Below are positions 22,279-32,377 of a stretch of DNA of 64,000 nt, piece by piece; position 1 is the stretch's first letter, and every line of letters starts with the position of its first letter. The position numbers were made by a program, and so were the translations under genes. Source of the DNA: Phyllostachys edulis (Eukaryota > Streptophyta > Magnoliopsida > Poales > Poaceae); contig CM070562.1 in assembly GCA_036346405.1 (NCBI GenBank), forward strand, positions 74,915,482-74,979,481, written 5' to 3'. The notes beneath the pieces were generated by a model. That model worked only from the letters and a program-made list of their open reading frames with translations, searched no databases and had not been told where the DNA came from.

Positions 22279-24699
22279 TGTGAGGACCTAGGTTTATTAG
22301 GCCTGTAATACATAGTCATCCATTGACCCTAGCATTACAAACATAATACCCCATGTCTTCGAGATATGTATACTTCCCAGAAATGCAGTATACACACCCC
22401 TTTACAAAATCATGCATCAATTCCATTCAAGACATAGAACCAAAGCACGACTAGAATAAAAGACATACATAATATAGAGTTATTACAAAAGGGGCCGACC
22501 GGCCAAATACAACTAACAAAAGTAACACAGCGGAAGCAACATGCCATAAGATGGCGATAAACAAAAGAGAGCGACAAGTTTTGCCTTTAGCCCACAAGGC
22601 AACCAACCAAGATGCCTAGCTCGATTCCCAACCGAGGCACATCTCACAAAAGTAAAGCCCTTTAGGCCCTACCTCCTCTGCAACAAAATTATTAAGCAAA
22701 GCAAATGAGTACAAAGAATGTACTCGCAAGACTGACGTGTAGTATAACAGAACTATAGTTTAACTACATGCAAGCTTTATTTAAGTGGATGAGGCTTTGG
22801 ACTTATTTTAGCATAAAGCAAGCTTTCATTTGCAATAATTAAATAGCTTCCAAAGCAGTTTTGCAATTCATTTGTAATTTGCAAGTAACAATGAGACAAG
22901 TAACATAATAACAAAAGATAGATGACGACAACAATCATGGAAGTGACTAACCCAATAGCCACCACAATAGTATGAACATCCATTCATACCAACCCATCAA
23001 GTTTTAATTAAATGTTGTAGTCTAGTTCTTGCACGACCTTACTGTGCATGTCCATAACCTAGGACGAGGCTATTCAATAGTTTTAACCTCTAGGGTGTAC
23101 CAATGTACCCACACGCTGCATCGCCTTTGTCGCCAAGCTATTTAGCACACTTCCTTTGGTATGCCAAACACGGCTAAGTCCTACGAGGCATTTCCAATGA
23201 ATGATGCTAATTAAGAGTCGCGACAACCCTAAGGTAGGAGACAAGCCCGACCTAAGAAATCTGGGTGCTCTTTCCCTTATAAAACAGCTTTTACTCACCT
23301 GCGACCCAATTAACACCTCCCAAAGTACTTAGCCAAGAGGGTCCCATATCCCCCTCGTGTGGTTAGCACGCATAAGCGCTTGGCTTAGTGACACAAGTAA
23401 CTCGGTCCTTGGGGACTTAGGCACCATTCCATTCACACCCAACAATCACACCAACATCCATTGTGCCCAAGTCAATAACAGTTTGGTTTGCATTTTTATT
23501 TTGTTTGTTTACAAGGTAACAAAGCACAAGAGGGACATAAAGGAATAATAATTTTTAGTGTGATCAAGGTCATCGACATAATGTCGACAACCGCCTATTT
23601 CTACCGTTATCTAAGCATTTCTAAGCATTATCAACGTAACTACTAAGTGATAAGAGTCCATCCATCGAACTCTAAATCACAGCAAGATAATCCTAGGCTT
23701 AGTAGTAGAGAATGAACATTTTACCTACAGGAGATGCATCTATAGGCTCAATTAATCGATAATTTAACACAAAGTGGCAATGCATACATATAAGTGAAAC
23801 AAAGTATTAAACTTTAAAGTAATGGGACATTAATGGGATATGATCAAACTGCTTGCCTTGCAGGTTTTGCTCGATATGTTGCTGAGGATCGCTCACGAGA
23901 TCAACACACTCGTCAACACCTAAACGAAAAGGCGAAAAGAATCGATAAGAACGACAAAAACCACAAAGACAGCACAGCAAACGAATTCCAATTGCCCTGA
24001 AATTTCTACAGAAGCAAGAGGGCGATTATTAGGGAATTTACCAACAAGAACCAATTGATTTGGATTCTCAATGCAAAAGATATGAGCAAAACAATTCTGC
24101 TCGGCCTAATAATTGCAATCTGCCACTATTCACTAATTTAATTATTTGGCAACATTTTAGAGGAAGGCAGTGATACTGAAATTTTTACGGTAAAACCAGC
24201 ACCTCATGAGATGAACAACACAATTGAGTTCATCTCATTTGGAGCTATTATGCATGTTTTATGATTTTGCAAAGATATGATAAGGAGCACACCTAAAATG
24301 CACCCCCACAGTTTTTGAAAATAGTGACATGCCTAAATCCTATTCTAACATTTAGAGCATTAACAGAGGAAGCCAACAAAGTTGGATTCACTCAAAAATA
24401 ACCTACAAAGCATTACTTATGCAATTTACAAGTTAAAAGGATTTTTAATGAGACATTTAAAGTTAGTTTTGAAATCTATTTGCAAATACATGTTCTGGAG
24501 CTGAACTGAGCTCATAACCATTTTTAGATTAGAGCCCAGTCCAAACTAGAGCTACAAAAATTTGAATCACCCTATTTGGATTTAAATTGAATTAGTTATG
24601 CATTTTTAAAGTTCATACCTTTTTCAGTTCATGAAATAACAATTCTCTGGAATTTCTTAAAACCACAAAGGCAGGGGAGGACATGAGCCATAGATCTTA

Positions 24700-25250
24700 A
24701 ATCTAACGGCTCAAGACCTCCCAGCTGACCATGCGCACGCGCGCTCGCGAAGGTCTAGCGGTCATGGGCCGTGGATCTTGGATCCAACGGTCCATGTCCT
24801 CCCAGCAACGCGCACGCGCGAGCAGCAGGGGAGGTCGTGGCCGTTGATGCTGCATCCAACGGACCACAACGAACGAGGGAGGACCGGAACGGCCCAAATT
24901 AAGCGAGGGAGGTCCTCAACGGTTGAGATCTTTCAAAGGAAGATCTAAACTATCAAGATCTCCCCAAGGAAGATCTACATCATCAAGACCTCACGGGGGA
25001 GGTCCTGGACGGTCCAGATTTTCCAAGGGAGGACCTTAACGGTCCAGATCGTCCGAGGGAGGACCTTAACGGTCAAGATCAACCCGGGGAGGTCATAAAC
25101 GGCTGAGATGACCTCGAGGAGGTCCCACGCGGAGGTCTTATCGCCGCAGACCTCCAGGGAGGTCCGGACGGCTAAGATGCGAAAGGGAGGTCTGGACGCT
25201 CAAGATCTCCTCGGAGGAGGTCTTGGACGGCCTGCATCCAAAGCCATTAA
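24700..25250. repeat. GAGGTC/AGATC minisatellite-like array inside the long LTR
   Basis: Units of roughly 35-40 bp share GGGAGGACCTTAACGGTC-like and CAAGATC or CAGATC cores (for example near 25023, 25058 and 25093). The same array occurs in the sister LTR at about 57890-58460. The units are diverged and not in strict register. Confidence 0.7.
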
Positions 25251-26268
25251 AATGCGCTTTGTCTTGCTGGCGAGGAGTAATGGCGCGGGACAACGAGGAG
25301 GTCCAGCGGTTAAGACAAAGATAAATGCTCCCAATGATGGGGCATTTATCGCTTTAAATCTTTGTCTTTCAAGACGCTACTGGACGCCCTGCTCGACAAA
25401 GAAGTTCACCGCAAAGACATGGCCAATGCCGGCGATGCAGACCTCGCCGGCGACATCCAACGGTACCAATGTGTGCGCAATAGTGTTGTGCACACCATGG
25501 ACTTCCTCTCAACGGCAGCGACGGCCTTGAATGCCGGCGAGCCGGAGAGGAGCACAATGGCCCAACACGGCCAAAATGACAACAGCAATATCGAGCTCCG
25601 CAGCATACATTCAAACATGTGCCAAGCTCCTAGGGATTACCAGGGAGATTACCTGGAGGTCCAGAGGTGCTGAGGAGGTCGTGGAAGGTGAGGACCGGAG
25701 CTAGGGCAGAAGGGTTGCTCCACGGCCAACTCCAAGCTCCACACTGGCCACCTCTGAAAATGTCCCAACCAATGAGTTAGGCTTTTGTCCCAGAGGTCAA
25801 TGGCGCAATATGAAGCACAGAGAAAGAGAGGAAAAACTCCAGGGACTCTTGTCCACCGAGGAGCTCCAAGCTCCAACAATGGCGGCCAAGGAGAGCTTCG
25901 GGTGGTTTGAGTTTACAAGCACAGAGGTGCAAGCAAAGGCGGCAATGGTGTGTAAAGGAAGCCAAGGAACCAGTGGGGAGGTCTTATACCTAGGGCAAAA
26001 GAGGTCATGGACCACGGGTTAAGCTCGTGGTGAGCTTAGCCTACGGGAGGTCCATGGCTTGGACAAGATGGAGGGGACAGGGTAGGTTAGGTCAGGGCAT
26101 GGCCTAGGGACGGAAAGGGGCTGACACGCATTTAATGCACCTGCACAGAGCCGTTGGACAAGACCTTGGCCTACACAGCCACTCCATTGCTCTCGCACGC
26201 GTGACAGAGGAAGGAGAAGAACAGGGCGAAGCTCTCCACCACTGGATTAAGAGGATGGGGAGGTGCTA

Positions 26269-26286
26269 TGTGGATATCATGGGGAT
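26269..26286 (+). repeat. 18-bp stub of the 5' LTR
   Basis: TGTGGATATCATGGGGAT is identical to the first 18 bases of the LTR at 28919. At the next base the sequence departs from the LTR and enters RT. Confidence 0.85.
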
Positions 26287-27513
26287 GTTGCTAGCATTTG
26301 CGGCATCCAAGGGCTTCAAGCTATTTCAAATGGATGTTAAAAGTGCTTTTATGAATGGCTTCATAGAAGAAGAGGTCTATGTCAAGCAACCACCTGGTTT
26401 TGAAAATCCTAAGTTCCCAAACCATATTTTTAAGCTCTCCAAAGCCTTGTATGGATTGAAGCAAGCTCCTAGAGCTTGGTATGATAGGCTTAAGAGTTTC
26501 TTGCTCAAAAATGATTTTAAAATGGGAATGGTTGATAAAACTTTGTTCACTCTCAGGCATGGCAATGACTTTTTGATGGTTCAGATTTATGTGGATGACA
26601 TTATATTCGGTGGTTCTTCTCATGCTTTGGTGTCCAGATTTTCAGATTCTATGAGCAGGGAGTTTGAGATGAGCATGATAGGCGAATTGACCTTCTTCCT
26701 TGGTCTTCAAGTCAAGCAACTGAAAGAAGGCACCTTCATTCATCAAAGTAAGTATACTAAGGACCTTCTTGGCGCCCGACATGGGAAGCGAGAGACCAAT
26801 GTCTACTCCCATTGCCACGACCACCGTCTTTGGACCCAGATGAGGATGGAGAGCTTGTGGACCGAAGGAGTACCGCAAAGATGATCGGCTCCTCCTCTAC
26901 CTCACAAATACGAGGCCGACATCTGATTTGTCGTGTGTCTCATGCGCTCGATTTCGAGCTTCCTCAGAAAGCTTCTCATCGTCAAGCGGTCGTCGATCTT
27001 GAGTATCTCCAGGCACTCTTGACTTTGGACTTTGGTATTCTTCTTCTTCGCTTCTCTGCTCGAGCATTTTTCGATGCTGATTTTCTTTGGGTGTAGAGTG
27101 GATAGGAAGAGTACTTCGCACTTGTCATTTCTTAGGCACATCTCTTATCTCATGGTCATCTAGGAAACAGTCCTCTGTTGCCTGATACCCTTCGCCGAGG
27201 CCGAGTATGTAGTGCAGCCGATGAGTTGCTCTCGTGTTCTCTGGATCTTGTCTACTCTGCGGGACTATGGGTTGTCTTTGGGTAGTGTTCCTCTTTTCGT
27301 GACAACACTAGCGCCATTAATATTGCTAAAACCCAAAGGCAACATTCTAGGACTAAGCACATTGATGTTAGATATCATTTCCTTAGAGACCATGTTGAGA
27401 AAGGTGATGTTGTGCTTCACTTTGTTGAGTCTGCGCAAAGGAGTTGCGGATATCTTCACTAAGGCTCTTGATTCTTCTCGTTTTGCTTCTTTTTGGGAGA
27501 GTTGGGGTTGTTA
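26287..27513 (+). pseudogene. Copia reverse transcriptase and RNase H (truncated)
   Basis: The frame is open from 26287 to about 26775. It reads LLAFAASKGFKLFQMDVKSA, then EEEVYVKQPPGFENP, LSKALYGLKQAPRAWYDRL, a catalytic YVDDIIFGGSS near 26590-26620 and GELTFFLGLQVKQLKEGTF. Beyond about 26775 it is frameshifted: fragments of the connection and RNase H follow, up to RKGVADIFTKALDSSRF near 27433-27490 (the ADIFTKAL motif closes copia RNase H). The RT active-site Asp pair is intact, but its N-terminal third is missing. The same family as the RT at 7530-8960. Confidence 0.88.
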
Positions 27514-28906
27514 GTCCTCTTGGCCTGTTTTGAGGGAGTTTGCTCTTTTTGCATTCATTTGTATCATAATGCATTTTTCATTTCAGCAACTTGCATTGTA
27601 ATATAATCTTGTGGAGCTTTGATTATTATCCTTGTATGACATGATTTCATACTTTATACCCTACCATGTCTTGTGCTAGTTTGCTAGACTTCTTTTATGG
27701 CTTTTTATGTATAGCTTAGCTTTTGCCATGCTAGCTTTATTATCTGTGAGCAAACTGAATTATAATATGACTTGTTGGATCTTGTGACTAGTTTTGCTTT
27801 AGTGATCTTCTCATGATTCATGCCATGTCATATAGGCTTAATTGAGTCTTGAACTTATTTTGAGTTTTAATTTGAGCTATGCTAATTCTTAAGTCAAGCA
27901 AATGAAAAATGAGCTTTTTTCATGAAAAAAACTGATCTCACTAATTCTTTCTCATGAGACGGCTTGCCATTGCACTAGGCATGAACTCAGGGGGAGTTTT
28001 GGATGACCCAGACTATTCTTTTAAGCTTTTGTTGCTTGAGGTAGTCGCAGTGAGGCTTGAGATCTAGCACAATACTACAAAAACAAATTGGCAATTGGTT
28101 GAAGCTTAGAAGGCAGTTGTGGATGGCTCCTAGTCCAGGACTTGCTTTACTAAGATAAAACCAATCATTTTCAAAGAAAGTGCTCAATGTGCTAAATTCT
28201 AAATGCTTGATCAAATTGTTTCAAATCAATGCTCAAACTAGACTCTTTTTCTAGGTTCCGCTTAATCTCGCTTATAGACATGACTGACTCATTTTGGATA
28301 CCTTTAGTTAAACTATGATCTTGAGCACCTTGTCATGTTGTCGATTCATTTACTCTCAGATTATTGCTATTTTGGATTTAGCTTTGCTGTACATGTTTTG
28401 CCATGATTGAATATAGCTTCTTCACATAATATGGCTTGGTGTAATACTTGTACAGTCTTCATGGATAATCTTCATGGCTCCTTTTGCTCAAGTTAAAAAC
28501 AAAACAGAAAAAAATGAAAAAAATAAAAATTACAAAATTGCAGCCATTTCATTACATTCATGCTCTATCTTCTTCTATGCACCTTGATGAATCCATTGTC
28601 AAAGGGGGAGAATGATTGGTCAAAAATGTTGTTTTAGAGCTTTTCTTCTCAATGATCAAAGGTCAAATAGAACAATTGTTCTTTCATATGGACCTTAAGT
28701 GAGATTTTGTCGGTTCTTTGGAAATTGAAGCTTTTGTGCTTTCTTTTGCCTTATCTCACTTGCTTATGTTTTTCTGAAGCCAGCTTGGTCATTTCCTTTG
28801 CTTTTTCTTGCATTTGGACCAAGTTGTGCCTTTGCGCGAAAACTTCAAGTATTTTACTTTTCAAACCATAAAACTATATTTTCTGAGAGATTGCCAATGT
28901 GTTCAT
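27514..28906 (+). other. Non-coding region between pol and the 3' LTR (second Maximus-type element)
   Basis: No coding sequence is supportable. The segment is colinear with the corresponding region of the first element (5870-7530, opposite strand), with near-identical blocks around 27795-27890 and 27936-28012, including an internal purine tract CAGGGGGAGTTTTGG near 27988. Confidence 0.7.
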
Positions 28907-28907
28907 C

Positions 28908-28918
28908 AAGGGGGAGAT
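28908..28918 (+). other. Polypurine tract
   Basis: AAGGGGGAGAT directly precedes the LTR start TGTGGATATC at 28919. Confidence 0.8.
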
Positions 28919-31023
28919 TGTGGATATCATGGGGATATGCCCATGATCTTAGGATGATGAAACAATTGGCAATGTTGCTTTTGGTTTGGAGTTTCACGCG
29001 TTTTCGGCAAAGTTAAAAGGCTGATCTTTAGCCATTTTGGGAATTTGGCTTTCGGATAGATTGAGTTCATAGGCTATAGTGCATATGTGTTGCATAAAGC
29101 ATGTTTTGAGCTAACGTGGGTCAAGTTGTGAAGAACTTGTTCCGGATTCGTGTTTGCTTGTCTATTCTTTGTCGTGAGTCAATGACGGTCAATCAGCGAG
29201 GAGGATCGGGACTAAGCCTGGAGAGCCGAGGTCCGAAGCGATCATGGATGCGGGTGAGGTCAAGTGACTCAAGCGTGGCGCAGAATGGACAAGGATGACC
29301 GAACAGGCGATTCGGTCTGCGACCGTTGATCAAGCGGTGCGAGGGTGGGGTGCAAGTGTTAAGGTGGTCCGGTGGGAACCGGATGGGAGAGACTTGCCGA
29401 CACGACGATGAGAGCATTGGATCAATCTACACGTGGCACAAGACGGTGCGTCAGGAAGTGGGTTAAGTCAAAAGAATTGAAGACGATGTTTTAAATTGCG
29501 TGCGCATGTGTTCTGAAATTGTTGGGCCTTAAAAGAGCCCATTAGGTTTTTTTTAGGGTTTGTGACTGTCATATAAAAGGGGTTAAGATGGAATATCTTA
29601 GGGTTGCTGCCCTGAGAAAAAAAAAGCATTGCTCTGTGGCGGCGGCGCCGGGAGTGCTCCAGAAAAATTGGTCTCCTGTGCGGCGGCCTGATGTGCCCAT
29701 AGAAACCGGTGTCTGGCCGGCGGCTGTCGGCGATTTGTTTTCTTTTATCGCCGTGCCTTGGCGGCGTGTGGAGTGCCCCAAAAATCTGTGCTGCCTGGTA
29801 GAGAGGAGTCTTGTGGTGGCGCACTGTTGCGCGTAGAAAAAGGAGAGCGCCTGTAGAAGCTTGTGAATCAGAACCTCTGGTCGGCTGTTGTTTTGCTTTC
29901 TTTATTGCTTTGAAGTTTGTGGCTTGGTTCTCCTGTTTTGATGTGACTTGATGAAAATTTGCTATCTACTTTTATCTAATTAGCTTTGGATGCTATTGAA
30001 TGTTGCCACCGAATTTTTCAGTTTTGACTGCCAACGAGCTGATTCTTGATGGAGTGGTGTATGGGAACCTAATGAAGGGGTACTTCCTCCAGGGCATGGA
30101 TAAGGAGGCCAGCGAGCTGATTTTGTTTCTTTTGCGTGCGGCGCTGTAGAAGGGCCTGTGGAAAATATCCAGAGCTTGGTGGCCGTTTCTGCCTGTGGCT
30201 GCCCCGCTGAAAAAACGTGGCGGCGTGTTTCAGAGTTTTGCGGTGGCCTATTTTTCTTGTGAAATCTGGAAGTGGCAGCGGCTGCTATTTTAGCTGTTCA
30301 TCGATTTGTGAATTTGGATCTTGTAGTTTCCTGTTTTAAGAGTTATTTTATTGCTGTTCTTGGTCCTTTTTGATTGCTGTCTTTTGTTAAAACCGGATCC
30401 CCGGCTTGCTGCGCCCAGGAAAATTGAGGAGCCTCGGGCTGGCTGCTTGTAGGTTGATGAGCAGACAAGAAAATTAAGTGTTTGCAGTGGCTGCAGTGGA
30501 TAGCCAATTTTTCCTGTGCGTGTACGGTTTGATTTAGTTTTTTTATTGCCTTGTCTACTCATTCCTTGGATGAGAGAGAAGTTGTTGGTGGCAGTCTGTT
30601 GTTCCAGCAAGGAAATTGGAGATCTAGTGTTTTGAGTTTGGGTATTGTGCAGATTGAGAATTAGGTGCCTGTGTGGCAGTTTGCAGTTTTTTTTTATTAG
30701 CTTTGTTTATTTGATTGGCTGCGCCCATCTTTGTTCGGCTGGTCATCGAGTTGTGCCGAGTCTGTAGTCTCCAAAAGTAGCCGGCTCTTGTGCTTGTGTT
30801 GATTGCAGTTCTTAGATTTGTTTATCTGAGCTGAAGGCTGTGAGTTGTTTTTGTCTTTTGGCTTCGGGGTTTGATTAGACTCAACACAGGATTCGTTGTG
30901 CCTGTATACAGATCTTCATAGCTTTTATAGCTATTGGAGTGAAAGTAATGTTAAAGTCGATTGAGGTGAAAAATAGTGAAAGCGTCTATTCACCCCCCCT
31001 CTAGTCGCCTTTCCGATCCTACA
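28919..31023 (+). repeat. 3' LTR of the second Maximus-type copia element
   Basis: This 2105-bp LTR begins TGTGGATATCATGGGG and ends TCCGATCCTACA. A TATAAA box lies at 29572-29577. Its last bases (CACCCCCCCTCTAGTCGCC...) resemble the LTR end of the first Maximus-type element read on the minus strand (CACCCCCTCTGTCGCC...), supporting a shared lineage. Confidence 0.88.
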
Positions 31024-31059
31024 TCCTAGCCCTCGGATGTGTTTTTGAACCGGTATGTT

Positions 31060-31810
31060 TTAAGTGACTGGGAGGAGGTGTCCCAGCCACACGATTTTGG
31101 ACTGGGAGGTCGTGGCCCTCCGATTTGATTGCGCGGAGGCGCAAGTGGAAAAGGGGACAGGAGGTCCAAGGCGTTGGATCTAAATCCAACGGTGTGGACC
31201 TCCTGGAAGGACTTAACCGCACACGACTAAGAGAAGTGATGGGGAGGTCATGGTCTTTGGATTTAAATCCAAGGGCACACAACCAAAGGGGAGGTCCTAG
31301 GCGCTGCGCAAGGCGCAAAGGAGGTCCTGGTCCTTAGATTTAGATCTAAAGGCAAGGAGAGGACATGGGAGGTCATGGCCGTGAGATTTACATCTAACGG
31401 CTATGACCTCACGTGGGCGGGAGGTCTGATGCGCATAAAACACTGGGAGGTCGTGGCCGTAGATTTTAAATCCAACGGCGCACAACACAAGATGGGGGAG
31501 GTCTGGCGCGTTGATAAGCAGAGGAGGTCGTGGGCTGTTGGATCTGATCCAACGGCTATGACCTCAACAAGGCGGGAGGTCTGAGAGCTTTAACAGCAAG
31601 GGGAGGTCATGGCCGTGGATCTTTGATCCAACGGCACAAGACCTCGATGGGGTGGAGGACTTGGGCGTTTGGTAGCGAAGGGAGGTCATGGCTGTTGGAT
31701 TTGATCCAACGGCTATGACCTCAATGAGGTGGGAGGACCTCGCTGTGATGGTTTGCAGAGGAGGTCGTGGCCTTTGGATTGAATCCGACGGCTACGACCA
31801 CAAGTGAGTG
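31060..31810. repeat. Tandem array of imperfect hairpins inside the long LTR
   Basis: Repeated units each hold a palindrome whose arms are GAGGTC(A/G)TGGC-like and GGATCC-centred sequences. At 31682-31722 the arms are 19 bp with a 3-base loop: GAGGTCATGGCTGTTGGAT pairs with ATCCAACGGCTATGACCTC apart from two positions. Other units lie near 31230-31290, 31370-31410, 31445-31490, 31524-31563, 31602-31645 and 31760-31800. The sister LTR has the same array at about 59630-60210. Confidence 0.8.
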
Positions 31811-32377
31811 CAAAAGGGAGGTCTGATGGGCTGAGGATGTGGTTGGGTTTGACCAGCTTTGCAAAGCGGCTCAAGCCCAAGGAACAGTGCAGGTTTTGAA
31901 TTTAATTTTTAACAGCTGAGACTTTGCAGAATTATTTGAGATAGCAAATGAACTCCAAATTTTCTGAAATTTTAATTGGAGCTTGTTGACATAGGGATTA
32001 ACCTTACATAAAATTTCCAGAGGTTTTTATGCAATGCATTTTTCTCAGGAAATTCATAAAGGCTGTTCAAGAGTTTGTTTTACCTCCAAAAATTATCAAA
32101 CAAGTTTTAGAACTTATGATATTTTTCAGAGGGGTCCCACATCATCTATAGGACCAAGGAAAAATATTTCCAAGGGTTTGGCATAAGATTTTGAGACAAG
32201 TTGAATAAGGGTTAGACTTTAGTCCACAGGAGGTTTAGGTTTTTGAACTCCACCACTTTTGATAAGAATTTTAGAGGAGTTCAAGAGTTTCAAGATGTGA
32301 GAAAAAGTTTTTATTTCTACACATTTAATTTCATTTGAAACAAACACCTGTTTAGGTATTTGGGATGTTACAGTTGT

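Larger units (their letters stand above)
26269..31023 (+). mobile_element. Second Maximus/SIRE-type copia element, internally deleted
   Basis: It is bounded by TGCTA (26264-26268) and TCCTA (31024-31028), a 5-bp target duplication with one mismatch. The interrupted LTR reads TCCTA at the matching site in the sister copy near 59557. The element begins TGTGGATATCATGGGGAT, identical to the start of its 3' LTR at 28919, then jumps directly into RT. It contains part of RT and RNase H, about 1.4 kb of non-coding DNA, a PPT and a complete 2105-bp 3' LTR. Nearly all of the 5' LTR, gag, protease and integrase is deleted. Confidence 0.9.
22279..32372 (-). repeat. Solo LTR (about 5.3 kb net) of a Tekay/Del-type chromovirus, split by a copia element
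   Basis: It starts TGTGAGGACC at 22279 and ends GATGTTACA at 32372, with target duplication GTTGT at 22274-22278 and 32373-32377. It matches 55492-60777, the 3' LTR of a chromovirus, in the same orientation. Removing the copia insertion (26269-31023 plus one target copy) leaves about 5334 bp, close to the 5286 bp of the other copy. There is no internal gypsy domain, so it is a solo LTR. It sits in LINE ORF2 and restores the LINE frame when removed. Open frames inside (for example 25108-25530) are not genes. Confidence 0.92.

Noticed and set aside
25108..25673. Plus-strand frames of 140 and 103 codons
   Set aside because: They lie inside the solo LTR, run partly through the GAGGTC repeat array, and are not conserved in frame in the sister LTR (58602-58799).
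31060..31810. Reading the hairpin array as a CRISPR array
   Set aside because: Units are palindromic and diverged, with no unique spacers of constant length, and they sit in a plant LTR duplicated elsewhere in the window.
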